DNA of 64,000 nt. Source: Parvibaculum indicum (GTDB taxonomy: Bacteria > Pseudomonadota > Alphaproteobacteria > Parvibaculales > Parvibaculaceae). This document shows, piece by piece, positions 27,164 through 37,328 of the stretch (position 1 is the first letter of the stretch; the number at the start of each line of letters is the position of its first letter). The translations under genes were made by a program, and so were the position numbers. The DNA lies in assembly GCF_011762095.1 (NCBI RefSeq), contig NZ_JAASQO010000013.1, forward strand, positions 40,731 through 104,730, written 5' to 3'. The notes below the pieces were generated by a model. That model had not been told where the DNA came from. It searched no databases and was given only the letters and a program-made list of their open reading frames with translations.

Positions 27164-28436
27164 GTGAGGAAATCGAGTTTGACGCCCGTCTTCCCGCCTA
27201 TCGTTGTGGGTGCGTCCCATCCGCCCGAAGAGGTTCCTGGCACGGTACGCAGGGGCCGGCGCTGTCCCCTGTCCAAATCGCGCCCTACCTTGGAACATCC
27301 GGCCGGCACTGACAGGGGACGTCCTGAGTTTCGTCGAACTTGGATTCTTCTTGCCGTTGCGATAGCGCTCGCAGGATGCGCCACCCGGCCAGGCCCTGAG
27401 ACGCTTGATCCCGTTGTGGGCCGCACCGCGGGTGCAAAGGCGATCACCGTCTTTGCCGTGACCGATCGTTCCCCGGCAGGCACCACGCCTGCCTTCGGAG
27501 CCGGGCGTGGTGCGTTGACCTACGAGCAGTTCACGATGGAGGCAGTCGGATCGGCCGCCGCCGGCAGGGCCGGGGCATCCGCGCTTTCCCGCGAAGGCGA
27601 TCCTTCAAAAGACTTCATGACTGTCGGGCGGCAGGAGCTTGACCGGAAAACATTCGAGGCGAGCGTCAATCGAATGCGGAAAGCCGAGAGCGACGACGTC
27701 GTCGTGTTCGTTCATTCACAATTACAGCTATCAGGAAGCGGTGTTCCGGCTTGCGCAGCTGAGGGCAGAGGCGGGCGCTCAGGCTGTGCCCGTCCTATTC
27801 TCCTGGCCCTCGCAGGCCGACTTCAGAGGCTACGTCGCCGATCGGGATTCGGCGACCTACGCTCGTGACGACCTGGTTCAGCTTCTTACGATGCTCAGTC
27901 GTTCCCGGCCAAAGGGCCGCGTCACTGTCATAGGCCACAGCATGGGCGCATGGCTCGTCATGGAAGCGCTGCGCCAGTTGAGGCTCCAGGGCCGGAATGA
28001 TGTCATCGCAGGGCTTCGGGTGGGGCTTGCCTCCCCCGATATCGATGTGGACGTTTTCCGTGCGCAGTCTGCCGTCGTCGGGCGATTGTCACCCCCTTTG
28101 ACGGTGCTCGTCTCGCCCAACGATCGCGCTCTAGCCGTGTCGAGCCGAATCGCCGGGGGTAACCCCCGTCTCGGTTCGGCAAGGGTGGACGATCCGGAGA
28201 TACAGAAGATTCCGCTCCTCAACGGTATGCAGATCATCGATATCGCCTCGCTGCCTGCCAGCGATGGCTTCAACCACGACCGCTTCGTGACCTTGGCCGC
28301 CCGGTATTCGACCGCGGAGCAGGGCAGCAGGGTGGGCGAGGTCAGGCAGGCCGGCGTCTTTCTGCTCGATGCGACAGGCCGCATCCTGTCGGCTCCGTTC
28401 AGCGGAACAGCGCAAATCATTTCGGGGAGGCGGTAG
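27164..28436 (+). pseudogene. DUF900 alpha/beta hydrolase lipoprotein, frameshifted
   Basis: Two overlapping frames together form one protein. The first, from about 27164, has a lipoprotein signal (IALAGCATRPG) and runs to VVVFVH at about 27717. The second continues NYSYQEAVFRLAQL in the +1 frame and carries the hydrolase nucleophile motif IGHSMGAWL and a C-terminal His region (DGFNHDRF). Where VFVHG.NYSYQEAV is expected, the reading fits loss of two bases (GG) that would also have encoded the conserved Gly. The true start codon is unclear. It could be real decay or a sequencing error. Confidence 0.8.
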
Positions 28437-28488
28437 CTATCGCGATGGCCGCCGGGCCGAAGGATGAGTTTTGCAACGAGTGGATGCC

Positions 28489-29151
28489 ATGAAGAAGACA
28501 GTTCGCACGCAACGCACCGATGGGGGGGTAACTCATAGCCGCATCCTGGATATGGCTGGCGAACTGTTTGCATCGACGGGTTTTGCAGAAACGACAAACA
28601 AGATGATCGCGGCGAAAGCCGGAGTGGATCTTGCCTCGATCAACTATCACTTCGGCAGCCGCAACGGCCTCTATCAGGCCGTGCTGGTGGAGGCTCATCG
28701 ACGGCTCGTGAGCGTCGAGAGCCTGCAGCAACTGGCCTCGACCGACTTGTCGGCGCGAGAACGGCTGAAAGCGCTTATCCAAATGCTAGTGGAAAACGCT
28801 ACCTCCGAGCACAGCTGGCACGCACGGGTTCTTAGCCGCGAGTTTCTGTCACCTACCTCCAATCTTCGGGCGCTGATCGAGAGCGAGGTACCGCCTAAGC
28901 TGGCGTCCATTCTCAATATCATCGAAGACATCACGGCAATCCCGTCCGGCGATCCAGCCTTACTGCGCTGCCTTGCCAGCGTCATAGCCCCTTGCGCGAT
29001 GCTGCTGGTCGTCGGGCGAAACGTCTCTCCCGTCGCGGACGAAATACGCGGGATGCCGACCGAGGATCTAGTGGAGCATCTCTACGGTTTTGCGCTCGGC
29101 GGGCTTGAGGCGGTTGGTCACCATCGATCGCGCCCCGAGATTGAAAAATGA
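28489..29151 (+). CDS. TetR-family regulator, CecR/YbiH-like
   Basis: The 220-residue protein has a TetR helix-turn-helix at about 17-65 (TTNKMIAAKAGVDLASINYHFGSRNGLY) and a long ligand-binding C-terminal domain. In E. coli the similar CecR (YbiH) controls ybhG-ybhF-ybhS-ybhR, and here the matching exporter operon starts 1.4 kb away with a palindrome in its promoter. The start used is the ATG at 28489; an upstream TTG at 28471 is less likely. The CecR assignment rests on context and general similarity. Confidence 0.85.
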   Translation: MKKTVRTQRTDGGVTHSRILDMAGELFASTGFAETTNKMIAAKAGVDLASINYHFGSRNGLYQAVLVEAHRRLVSVESLQQLASTDLSARERLKALIQMLVENATSEHSWHARVLSREFLSPTSNLRALIESEVPPKLASILNIIEDITAIPSGDPALLRCLASVIAPCAMLLVVGRNVSPVADEIRGMPTEDLVEHLYGFALGGLEAVGHHRSRPEIEK

Positions 29152-29484
29152 ACGCTGTGCTCGGCGCCAGTGCTCACGATGGCGTCTCTCGATGTCCCGG
29201 TGAATTGCTCATCAGAGGCCTATTTGCGAGCGCGCTACCTCTCGCAACAGCTTGTCGAGATTCTCTGCCCGGTCGAGCGTATGCCAACGCGCATCGAGGA
29301 AATCGAGCGGGTCATCTTCGAGGCGCATTCTCAAAGTCGACGGCGGCGGTGCGGAGAAGCATCTTAGGGAAAAGCACCGGTGATAATAGATGATACTGAC
29401 GACCGTCCCCGGCGTCTTTGAGGCGTCTGATTAAGGCCTTCATTGCGATGCGGCGAACTCAGACGGATTTGGTCACCAAGCGGC
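29152..29484. other. Intergenic stretch, no convincing gene
   Basis: The 333 bases between the CecR-like gene and the P-type ATPase contain only short frames with no recognisable protein, strong ribosome site or hairpin. A plus-strand frame at 29170-29367 is open but has no family features. Confidence 0.5.
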
Positions 29485-31794
29485 TCAGTTGGATCCCCTA
29501 AGCCTAAGCGCATTGCCGATAACGCTGACCGATGAAAGCGCCATCGCGGCCGCGGCGATGATCGGCGAGAGCAGCACTCCGAAAACGGGATAGAGCACGC
29601 CCGCCGCGACCGGCACACCGGCGGCGTTGTAGATGAAGGCGAAGACCAAATTCTGGCGGATATTGTGCATCGTCGCCTCGGACAGGCGCCGCGCCTTAAC
29701 GATGCCCATGAGATCGCCCCTGAGCAAAGTCACCCCGGCGCTTTCGATGGCGACGTCCGTCCCTGAGCCCATGGCGATACCGACATCGGCGGCCGCGAGC
29801 GCGGGAGCGTCGTTTACGCCATCTCCGGCCATCGCGACCACGCGGGCTTGGGATTTGAGCCGGGCGACGACCGCGCTCTTCTGGTCGGGCAAGACATCGG
29901 CCTCGACCTCGTCGATACCGAGGCGGCGGGCCACTGCCTCTGCTGTGGTGCGGTTGTCGCCTGTCAGCATAACGATGCGGATGCCGTCGGCATGAAGCGC
30001 CTTCAGCGCCTCGGCCGTCGTCGCCTTGATCGGATCGGCGATGGCGAAGATGCCGCCGGCCCTGTCGTCGACACCTATATAGATCGCAGTGGCACCGTCA
30101 TGGCGGAGCGCATCGGCCTGGCCCGACAGCGCCGCGGTGTCGATGCCGTTCTCCTGCAGGAAGGCGGCGTTGCCGAGCACGATCCGCCGGCCGTCGACCG
30201 TGCCGAGCGCGCCCTTGCCGGTCGGGGAATCAAAATCCGAGACGGGCGGGACGGCGAAGCCCCGCCTTTCGGCGGCGGTCACGATGGCGAGCGCCAGCGG
30301 ATGCTCCGAGGCCGTCTCGACCCCGGCGGCGAGCCGCAGGATATCATCCTCCGCGAAGCCTTTCGCAGCGACGATCCCGGTGACGGCGGGCTTGCCTTCG
30401 GTCAGCGTGCCGGTCTTGTCGACGACGAGCGTGTCGACCTTCTCCATGCGCTCAAGCGCTTCGGCGTTCTTGATGAGCACGCCGAGGGCAGCGCCCTTGC
30501 CGACGCCGACCATGATCGACATCGGCGTTGCGAGACCGAGCGCGCAGGGGCAGGCGATGATCAGCACCGAGACCGCGGCAACGAGGCCATAGGCGAAACG
30601 CGGCTCCGGACCCCAGAGCGCCCAGCCGACGAAGGCGAGGAGCGCGACGAGCATCACAACCGGCACGAACCATCCCGAGACCTGGTCGGCCATGCGCTGA
30701 ATCGGGGCGCGCGAACGCTGAGCCTCGGAGACCATCTGGACGATGCGGGCGAGCATGGTGTCGCGACCGATCTTCTCCGCACGGATGACCAGTGCGCCAG
30801 TCTGGTTCAGCGTGCCGCCGACGACGCGGTCGCCGGCCGTGCGGGTGACGGGCATGGACTCGCCGGTGACCATGGATTCGTCGAGCGAGGAGCGGCCGTC
30901 CTCGACCAGCCCGTCCACCGGCACCGTCTCGCCCGGCCGCACCCGCAGCCTGTCGCCGATCGCCACTGCCTCGACCGGCACGTCTTCTTCCGCGTCTACG
31001 TCGGTGAGGCGCCGCGCGGTCTTCGGCGCGAGATCGAGCAGCGCCCGGATCGCGCCGGAGGTCTGCTCGCGGGCGCGCAGTTCCAGCACCTGTCCAAGCA
31101 GCACCAGAACGGTGATGACCGCCGCCGCCTCGAAATAGACCGCGACCGAACCGTCGGCAGCGCGAAACGCGCCGGGGAAGATGCCGGGCGCCAGCGTGGC
31201 GACGACGCTGTAGATCCAGGCGACGCCCGTGCCCATGGCGATCAGCGTGAACATGTTGAGGCTGCGGTTGGTGAGCGAGGCGAAGGCCCGCTCGAAGAAC
31301 GGCCAGCCCGCCCACAGCACGACCGGCGTCGCCAGCGCGAACTGGACCCAGGTCGAGACCGCCGGCGGCACGAGATGATGCAGCAACGGAACGAGGTGGG
31401 AGCCCATCTCCAGCGCGAAGACCGGTACGGTCAGCGCCAGGCCGATCCGGAAGCGGCGCGTCATGTCGGCGAGTTCGGGGCTCGGGCCGGCATCGGTGTT
31501 CGCCACCAGCGGCTCCAGCGCCATGCCGCAGATCGGGCAGCTTCCGGGTCCGTCGCGCCGGATCTTGGGGTGCATCGGGCAGGTCCAGATCGTGCCCTCG
31601 GGAGCGGATTCCGCTATGGCCGCCGCATGATGATGGGCGTGCGCGCCGTCGTGATCGCCAGGGGGGCCGGCATGGTGATGGTGCGAATTTGCGTGAGCAT
31701 CTTTGCCGGTGGAGGCGACGGCCGCATCAGCAGCGCCGTGATGCCCGCCGCCGCCATGGTCATGCGCGGGGTGCCTATGCTCGTCAGACGGCAT
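29485..31794 (-). CDS. copA: Cu(I)/Ag(I)-translocating P-type ATPase, CopA-like
   Basis: This 769-residue P1B ATPase should expel monovalent copper or silver. It has an unusual His-rich N-terminus (over 25 His in the first 75 residues) and a YHS-like metal-binding segment with CPMHP and CPICGMALE; no GMTCxxC domain is present. Core motifs are CPCALG in the ion path, DKTGT for phosphorylation, SEHPLA and GDGVNDAP. In the last helices YN...P and MALSS match the Cu(I)-specific P1B-1 signature. A FixK/FNR-like half-site pair lies 143 bases upstream. Confidence 0.94.
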   Translation of the reverse strand: MPSDEHRHPAHDHGGGGHHGAADAAVASTGKDAHANSHHHHAGPPGDHDGAHAHHHAAAIAESAPEGTIWTCPMHPKIRRDGPGSCPICGMALEPLVANTDAGPSPELADMTRRFRIGLALTVPVFALEMGSHLVPLLHHLVPPAVSTWVQFALATPVVLWAGWPFFERAFASLTNRSLNMFTLIAMGTGVAWIYSVVATLAPGIFPGAFRAADGSVAVYFEAAAVITVLVLLGQVLELRAREQTSGAIRALLDLAPKTARRLTDVDAEEDVPVEAVAIGDRLRVRPGETVPVDGLVEDGRSSLDESMVTGESMPVTRTAGDRVVGGTLNQTGALVIRAEKIGRDTMLARIVQMVSEAQRSRAPIQRMADQVSGWFVPVVMLVALLAFVGWALWGPEPRFAYGLVAAVSVLIIACPCALGLATPMSIMVGVGKGAALGVLIKNAEALERMEKVDTLVVDKTGTLTEGKPAVTGIVAAKGFAEDDILRLAAGVETASEHPLALAIVTAAERRGFAVPPVSDFDSPTGKGALGTVDGRRIVLGNAAFLQENGIDTAALSGQADALRHDGATAIYIGVDDRAGGIFAIADPIKATTAEALKALHADGIRIVMLTGDNRTTAEAVARRLGIDEVEADVLPDQKSAVVARLKSQARVVAMAGDGVNDAPALAAADVGIAMGSGTDVAIESAGVTLLRGDLMGIVKARRLSEATMHNIRQNLVFAFIYNAAGVPVAAGVLYPVFGVLLSPIIAAAAMALSSVSVIGNALRLRGSN

Positions 31795-31936
31795 GTTGCG
31801 TCCTTTTCCCGGAATGGCCGATTTCGCCGGGATCGACAGCCCTTGTTATCGTCCAGGCGCGTTGAGGTCTGCCCGCGTGGCTCCTCCTGCTTCCGGAAGA
31901 GTGGTGCCTAGCATCGCAACTCATGTGGAGCAGACC

Positions 31937-31950
31937 TTGATCTCGATCAG
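31937..31950. promoter_or_regulatory. FixK/FNR-like site upstream of copA
   Basis: TTGATCTCGATCAG matches the FNR/FixK pattern TTGA-N6-TCAA with one mismatch (final A to G). It sits 143-156 bases upstream of the copA start. It may be functional or chance; other matches in the same cluster raise its weight. Confidence 0.4.
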
Positions 31951-31979
31951 GTGCTGAGGAGCGATGCGCCACCGGGCCC

Positions 31980-34361
31980 TCACGCGGTTCCAGGCCAGCG
32001 CCAGTCGCGCACCTCCGGCATGTCGACGCCGTGCTCGCGGATATAGCGCCCGTGCTCGATCAGCTTGTCGCGGATCGCCTGCTTGGCATAGACGGCGCTC
32101 GCCCCGAGTTTAGAGACCCGGTCGATGACGTCGGCAACGAGATGGAAGCGGTCGAGACGGTTGCGCACGACCATGTCGAAGGTCGTCGTCGTCGAGCCCT
32201 CCTCCTCGTAACCGCGGACGTGCATGTTGGCGTGGTTGGTGCGCTTGTAGGCGAGCCGGTGGATCAGCCAGGGATAGCCGTGATAGGCGAAGATCACGGG
32301 CTTGTCGGTGGTGAACAGCGCGTCGAAATCCGGGTCGGTCAAGCCATGGGGATGCTGCGATTTCGGCTGCAGCGTCATCAGGTCGACGACGTTGACGACG
32401 CGCACCTTCAGCTCCGGGACATGCTCGCGCAGCAAGGTGACGGCGGCGAGCGTCTCCAGGGTCGGCACGTCGCCCGCGCAGGCCATCACGACGTCGGGTT
32501 CTTCGCCGCGATCATTGCTGGCCCATTCCCAGATGCCGATGCCTTGCGTGCAGTGCTTGATGGCGGCATCCATGTCGAGCCATTGCGGCGACGGCGCCTT
32601 GCCGGCGACGATGACGTTGATCCGGTCCCAGCTCCGCAGGCAGTGATCGGTGACGTGGAGCAGGGTGTTGGCGTCGGGTGGCAGGTAGACCCGCACGATA
32701 TCGGCCTTCTTGTTGACGACATGGTCGATGAAGCCGGGGTCCTGATGGCTGAAGCCGTTATGGTCCTGCTGCCAGACATGGGAGGTCAGCAGGTAGTTCA
32801 GCGAGGCGATCGGCCGCCGCCAAGGCACCTCCTTGGCCATCTTCAGCCATTTCGCATGCTGGTTGAACATGGAATCGACAATGTGGATGAAAGCCTCGTA
32901 ACAGGAGAACAGGCCGTGACGGCCGGTCAGGAGATAGCCTTCGAGCCAGCCCTGGCAGAGATGCTCGCTCAGGATCTCCATGACGCGGCCGTCCAGGGCC
33001 AGATGGTCGTCTTCCGGGATCGTCTCGGCGTTCCAGGCTCGGTCCGTGACCTCGAACAGCGCCTGCAGCCGGTTCGAGGCGGTCTCGTCGGGGCCGAAGA
33101 CGCGGAAGTTGCGGCTCGCCTGGTTGGCTTTCATCACGTCGCGCAGGAAGGCGCCCATCACCCGCGTCGCCTCGGCTGTGGAGCCCCCGGGCCTCTCCAC
33201 TACGACGGCGAGGGTCGTGAAGTCGGGCATTCTCAGCGGCTTCTTGAGCGCGCCGCCATTGGCGTGCGGGTTTGCGCTCATGCGCTTTTTGCCTGATGGG
33301 GCTAGCGCGGCGATCTCGAGCCGGAGCGCGCCGGCCTCGTCGAACAGCTCCTCCGGCCGGTAGCTGCGCAGCCAGTCTTCGAGCAGCTGCAGATGCCCGG
33401 CCTTCGCCATGTCGCTGAAAGGTACCTGATGGGAGCGCCAGAAGCCTTCGGTCTTCAGGCCGTCGACGGTCTTCGGCCCGGTCCAGCCCTTTGGGCTGCG
33501 GAAGACGATCATCGGCCAGCGCGGCCGCCCCTTGAGGGCTCCGCCGCGCGCCTTGTCCTGGATCGCCCGGATCCGGTCGAAGGCCTCGTCGAGTGCCGCC
33601 GCCATCGCCTCGTGCATCGGGTCGGGCTCGTCGCCCTCCACAAAGATCGGCTCATAGCCGTAGCCTAAGAACAGCGCGCGCGACTCCTCCGGATTGATAC
33701 GGGCGAGGATGGTGGGGTTCGCGATTTTATAGCCGTTGAGGTGCAAGATCGGTAGTACCGCGCCGTCGGTCGCGGGGTTCAGGAGCTTGTTCGAGTGCCA
33801 AGAGGCTGCGAGCGGGCCGGTCTCCGCCTCGCCGTCGCCGACCACGCAGGCCGCGATCAGGTCCGGATTGTCGAGCACAGCCCCGAAGGCGTGGGCGAGC
33901 GAATAGCCGAGCTCGCCCCCCTCGTGGATCGAGCCCGGCGTCTCGGGCGCGGCGTGGCTCGGGATGCCGCCGGGGAAGGAGAACTGACGGAACAGCTTCC
34001 GCACGCCGTCCTCGTCGCGGGAGATCTCGGGGTAGAGTTCGCTGTAGGTTCCGTCGAGATAGGTGCTCGCCACGACGCCCGGCGCGCCGTGGCCGGGGCC
34101 GGCGACATAGAGCACGTCGACGTCGCGCTCGCGGATCACGCGGTTCAGGTGGAGGTAGATGAAGTTGAGCCCAGGCGTCGTGCCCCAATGGCCGAGCAGG
34201 CGCGGCTTCACGTCCTCGATCTTCAGCGGCCGGCGCAGAAGCGGGTTGTCGAGCAGATAGATCTGGCCGACCGACAGGAAGTTCGCTGCGCGCCACCACG
34301 CGTCCATGGCGGCGAGCGTCTTAGCGTTGAGGCCTGCTCCACATTTCCGCTGAACGACCAT
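31980..34361 (-). CDS. xfp: Phosphoketolase (xylulose-5-P/fructose-6-P)
   Basis: Phosphoketolase splits xylulose 5-phosphate or fructose 6-phosphate with phosphate, giving acetyl phosphate and glyceraldehyde 3-phosphate or erythrose 4-phosphate, with thiamine diphosphate as cofactor. The 793-residue protein shows family motifs: YLLDNPLL and GHWGTTPG near the N-terminus, YVAGPGHG (about 105), EGGELGYSL (about 148), the ThDP motif [10 protein letters not shown] (about 173) and [11 protein letters not shown] (about 540). Acetate kinase and phosphotransacetylase genes lie just upstream on the same strand, so its acetyl phosphate can be used at once. Confidence 0.97.
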   Translation of the reverse strand: MVVQRKCGAGLNAKTLAAMDAWWRAANFLSVGQIYLLDNPLLRRPLKIEDVKPRLLGHWGTTPGLNFIYLHLNRVIRERDVDVLYVAGPGHGAPGVVASTYLDGTYSELYPEISRDEDGVRKLFRQFSFPGGIPSHAAPETPGSIHEGGELGYSLAHAFGAVLDNPDLIAACVVGDGEAETGPLAASWHSNKLLNPATDGAVLPILHLNGYKIANPTILARINPEESRALFLGYGYEPIFVEGDEPDPMHEAMAAALDEAFDRIRAIQDKARGGALKGRPRWPMIVFRSPKGWTGPKTVDGLKTEGFWRSHQVPFSDMAKAGHLQLLEDWLRSYRPEELFDEAGALRLEIAALAPSGKKRMSANPHANGGALKKPLRMPDFTTLAVVVERPGGSTAEATRVMGAFLRDVMKANQASRNFRVFGPDETASNRLQALFEVTDRAWNAETIPEDDHLALDGRVMEILSEHLCQGWLEGYLLTGRHGLFSCYEAFIHIVDSMFNQHAKWLKMAKEVPWRRPIASLNYLLTSHVWQQDHNGFSHQDPGFIDHVVNKKADIVRVYLPPDANTLLHVTDHCLRSWDRINVIVAGKAPSPQWLDMDAAIKHCTQGIGIWEWASNDRGEEPDVVMACAGDVPTLETLAAVTLLREHVPELKVRVVNVVDLMTLQPKSQHPHGLTDPDFDALFTTDKPVIFAYHGYPWLIHRLAYKRTNHANMHVRGYEEEGSTTTTFDMVVRNRLDRFHLVADVIDRVSKLGASAVYAKQAIRDKLIEHGRYIREHGVDMPEVRDWRWPGTA

Positions 34362-34428
34362 TCGAATGTCCTTCCATTTGCTTTATATCTTTTGATTTCT
34401 TGAAGATGCGACGCAGAACCTTCGAAAT

Positions 34429-34473
34429 TTGATATGTTTCAGGATAGATCGAGGAAATGATATGTATTTCAGG
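34429..34473. promoter_or_regulatory. AT-rich xfp promoter region with FixK-like site and GATATG repeats
   Basis: TTGATATGTTTCAG (34429-34442) fits TTGA-N6-TCAA with one mismatch and lies 68-81 bases upstream of xfp. GATATGTTTCAGG (34431-34443) is nearly repeated as GATATGTATTTCAGG (34459-34473). The segment is far more AT-rich than its surroundings. It is a plausible low-oxygen-responsive promoter. Confidence 0.42.
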
Positions 34474-34498
34474 CGTTACTTCGTACGTCGTGCCTTCT

Positions 34499-35068
34499 TT
34501 ATCTCTTGAGGCGCAGGCCCAGAATCACGTAGGCCCAGCCGTGCAGAAGCAGGTCGAGCGACAGGAACAGGCCGATCACCCACAGGCTGTTGACCGGCCA
34601 GCCCGTGGCAATGATCAGGCCGGCGATCAACGCGAGAACGCCTGAGGCGACAATCCAGCCCCAGCCGTTGTTCGGCCGGACGGAGAGTCCGACCCAGACG
34701 CGCAGCGCGCCCGAGATCACGAGTGCTATCGCAGTCGTCAGGGTGAAAATGACCGAAGCGAGCAGCGGATTCACAAAGATCAGAATGCCGGCGCCGACGT
34801 ACAGCAGGCTGGCGGCCAGCCAGAGGAAGAACCGGCTCCAGGTCCGGGCGCGGAGGGACAGAACGACGTTCGCCGCGCCCCCTGCGATCATCGCCACGCC
34901 CACCACGAATATGGACGCGACTGTCGCCGCGAGCAGGTTCGCGGCGGCGACGAAGCCGCTGAGGATCAGCACGACGCCCAGCGCGACAAACCAGGTCCAG
35001 TTGGAGCGGACCCGGGCGAGAGCCTCGCCAAGGGAGTTCGGGCGCGTCGTGTCGGAGGGAAATGTCAT
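34499..35068 (-). CDS. HdeD-family acid-resistance-type membrane protein
   Basis: The 189-residue protein has six hydrophobic segments between about 28 and 185 and a short polar N-terminus, the layout of HdeD/DUF308 proteins. GAAGGAG lies before the ATG at 35068, so the much longer upstream frame is not the gene. HdeD proteins are linked to acid and envelope stress, but their exact role is unclear. It lies within the phosphoketolase-acetate cluster, where acetate production could lower pH. Confidence 0.85.
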   Translation of the reverse strand: MTFPSDTTRPNSLGEALARVRSNWTWFVALGVVLILSGFVAAANLLAATVASIFVVGVAMIAGGAANVVLSLRARTWSRFFLWLAASLLYVGAGILIFVNPLLASVIFTLTTAIALVISGALRVWVGLSVRPNNGWGWIVASGVLALIAGLIIATGWPVNSLWVIGLFLSLDLLLHGWAYVILGLRLKR

Positions 35069-35124
35069 GGAACGGCTCCTTCGGAAGGTCGATTGCTGCG
35101 AAAGCTGAGCTTCGTCTTGGCGGC

Positions 35125-35331
35125 TCAGGGTCTTCGGCTCAGGTTTCGGTAGAAGGTTTGGCAGGCGTCGCGCATCATCGGCCAGAAGGCCAGAAACCCG
35201 ATACCGAGCGCCAGGAGGAGTATGGCGACGAAGACGTTGACGACGCCGAAATTCACGGCGTCGCGGGCGACAAAAAACGCCGTGACCCAACTCGCTAGAG
35301 CAAGCGAGAGCCTTGCGAACCAACCGAGCAT
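35125..35331 (-). CDS. Small membrane protein of unknown function
   Basis: This 68-residue protein starts MLGWFARLSLALASW after a strong ribosome site (GGGAGGTGGCA). Two hydrophobic segments (about 5-22 and 28-53) are followed by a polar tail FYRNLSRRP. It lies 34 bases after fabI and 56 bases before hdeD on the same strand, so it is probably cotranscribed. I do not recognise the family. Confidence 0.7.
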   Translation of the reverse strand: MLGWFARLSLALASWVTAFFVARDAVNFGVVNVFVAILLLALGIGFLAFWPMMRDACQTFYRNLSRRP

Positions 35332-35365
35332 TGCCACCTCCCTAGCAGAACTCTCGATCGCGCCG

Positions 35366-36139
35366 TCACGCGACCGTGTGGAAGCCGCCATCGGCATAGA
35401 CGACCGAGCCGGTGAGAGAACTTCCGGCCTCGCTAGCGAGGAAGGCGGCGACGCGGCCGACATCCTCGACGCCGACCAGCCGGTTTGCCGGGGTGCGCTG
35501 GCGCACCTTGTCGAGCAGTTCGTCGAATCGGTCGATGCCGGAGGCGGCGCGGGTCCTGATGGCGCCGGCCGAGATGGTGTTGGCGCGGATCCCCCGCGCG
35601 GCGAGATCGGCGGCGAGATAGCGCACGCTCGATTCCAGCGCAGCCTTCACCGGACCCATCAGGTTGTAGTTCTCGATCACGCGGTCGGCGCCGTAGAAAC
35701 TCACCGTCAGCAGCGCGCCGCCCTCCTTCATCAGCGGAGCGGCGAGCTTGGCCATGCGGATGAAGGAATGGCAGGAGACGTCCATCGCCAGCGCGAAGCC
35801 TTCGGCTGAACAATTGACGAGGCTGGTCTGCAGGTCCTCGCGCGGCGCGAAGGCGATGGAATGCAGCAGGAAATCGAGCTGGCCCCAGTCGCGTTCGATG
35901 CGCTCGAACACGGCTTCGAGCTGGCCGGGGACGCGCACGTCGCAGGGCACGATGATCGGCGCCGCGACCGCTTCGGCCACCGGCTGCACGAAGGGCAGGG
36001 CCTTCTCGTTGAGATAGGTCACCGCGAGCTGCGCGCCTGCCTGCCGGAAGGCCGCGGCGCAGCCGGCCGCGATGCTGTGCTCGTTGGCGATGCCGACGAC
36101 GAGGCCTCGCTTGCCGGTAAGATCGATGATGGGACGCAT
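35366..36139 (-). CDS. fabI: Enoyl-ACP reductase (NADH), FabI-type
   Basis: FabI reduces trans-2-enoyl-ACP in fatty acid elongation. The 257-residue short-chain reductase has the FabI cofactor site GKRGLVVGIANEHSIAAG (about 9-26) and the active site Y-x6-K pair in YNLMGPVK (about 157-164). SIAFAPREDL and NTISAGAIRTRAASGI are further signatures. It is 5 bases downstream of ackA in one operon. As an accessory copy next to phaC and pta it may serve acyl or PHB metabolism or give triclosan tolerance; this is inference. Confidence 0.94.
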   Translation of the reverse strand: MRPIIDLTGKRGLVVGIANEHSIAAGCAAAFRQAGAQLAVTYLNEKALPFVQPVAEAVAAPIIVPCDVRVPGQLEAVFERIERDWGQLDFLLHSIAFAPREDLQTSLVNCSAEGFALAMDVSCHSFIRMAKLAAPLMKEGGALLTVSFYGADRVIENYNLMGPVKAALESSVRYLAADLAARGIRANTISAGAIRTRAASGIDRFDELLDKVRQRTPANRLVGVEDVGRVAAFLASEAGSSLTGSVVYADGGFHTVA

Positions 36140-36143
36140 GAGG

Positions 36144-37328
36144 TCAGGTCCTGACGGCGAGGATGGACAGGGCTTCGTCGGCGATCACCCGTTCCTCGTC
36201 GGTCGCGATCACGAAGGCGGCGATGCGGCTGGAGGGGCTGCTGATCCGCGCGGCACTGGCTGTGTTGGCAGCTTCGTCGAGCTCCAGACCGAGCCACCCG
36301 AGATGGGCGCTCGCATCGGCGCGGATGCGCGGCTGATGCTCGCCGATGCCGGCGGTGAACACGATAGCGTCGAGCCCGCCCAGCGTGGTCGCCAGTCGCG
36401 CGACCTCGCCCGCGATGCGGAAGGTGAAGAGGTCGAGCGCCTGCTGCGCCTCCGGCCGATTGCTTTCCAGCAGCTCCCGGCTGTCGGCGCTGATGCCGGA
36501 GACGCCGAGCAGCCCCGACCGGCGGTAGAGCAGGTCCTCGACATCCTTCGCAGTGCGGCCTTCCGTGCCGATCAGGTGCAGCAGCACGCCGGCGTCGAGC
36601 GCGCCGCACCGCGTCGCCATCGGAATTCCGTCGAGCGCCGAGAAGCCCATGCTGGTATCGCGGCTGGCGCCGCCTTCGAGCCCGCACAGGCTGGCGCCGC
36701 TGCCGAGATGGGCGGCGACGACTTTGGCCGTGCCAAGGCCGGGCTCGCGCCGCTCCAGCTCCGCCGCGATGAACTTGTAGGACAGCCCGTGGAAGCCGTA
36801 GCGCTTGATGCCCTGGTCGTGCAGCGCGCGCGGGATCGCGAAGCGGCGCACGACATCTGCATGACCGCGATGGAAGGCCGTGTCGAAGGAGGCGGTCTGC
36901 GGCAATTCGGGACGCAGGTGCCCCAGCGCCCGGATCAGCCGCAGGCCCTGCGGCTGGTGCAGCGGCGCGAGCGGTGTCAACGCATCGATCGCCTCGATGG
37001 CTTTGTCGTCGAGCAGCACAGGTCCCGCAAAGCCGTCGCCGCCATGCACGACGCGATGGCCGATGGCGGCCACGCTGTCCATGTCGAAATGCCAGGAGAG
37101 GCGATGGAAGGCCTCTGCCAGCACCGCGTGCAATTCGTCGTCTTCCGCCGCCTCCAGAGCGATGTCGAAGGTGTCCGGCCCTTCGCTCAGCGAGAAGCGC
37201 AGCGGCGCGTGGCGGAAGTCGATCATGCCCTTGCCGATGCGGCGCGCGCCGGCCGGTTCCAGCGCGAACAGGCCGATCTTCACCGTCGAGGAGCCCGCAT
37301 TGAAGGTGAGCAGCAGCCTGTCGGTCAT
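36144..37328 (-). CDS. ackA: Acetate kinase
   Basis: Acetate kinase makes ATP and acetate from acetyl phosphate. The 394-residue protein has the ASKHA-fold motifs: FNAGSSTVKI at the N-terminus, GHRVVHGG (about 80), the signature FDTAFH, HLGSGASLC (about 200) and the adenosine motif FTAGIGEHQP (about 320). The start overlaps the stop of the maoC-pta gene (ATGA), showing coupling. With phosphoketolase downstream it forms a route from pentose phosphate to ATP. Confidence 0.97.
   Translation of the reverse strand: MTDRLLLTFNAGSSTVKIGLFALEPAGARRIGKGMIDFRHAPLRFSLSEGPDTFDIALEAAEDDELHAVLAEAFHRLSWHFDMDSVAAIGHRVVHGGDGFAGPVLLDDKAIEAIDALTPLAPLHQPQGLRLIRALGHLRPELPQTASFDTAFHRGHADVVRRFAIPRALHDQGIKRYGFHGLSYKFIAAELERREPGLGTAKVVAAHLGSGASLCGLEGGASRDTSMGFSALDGIPMATRCGALDAGVLLHLIGTEGRTAKDVEDLLYRRSGLLGVSGISADSRELLESNRPEAQQALDLFTFRIAGEVARLATTLGGLDAIVFTAGIGEHQPRIRADASAHLGWLGLELDEAANTASAARISSPSSRIAAFVIATDEERVIADEALSILAVRT

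Noticed and set aside
29848..31911. 687-residue plus-strand frame opposite copA
   Set aside because: It is an antisense shadow: Arg/Gly/Asp/His-rich with no family features, while the other strand has a complete P-type ATPase.
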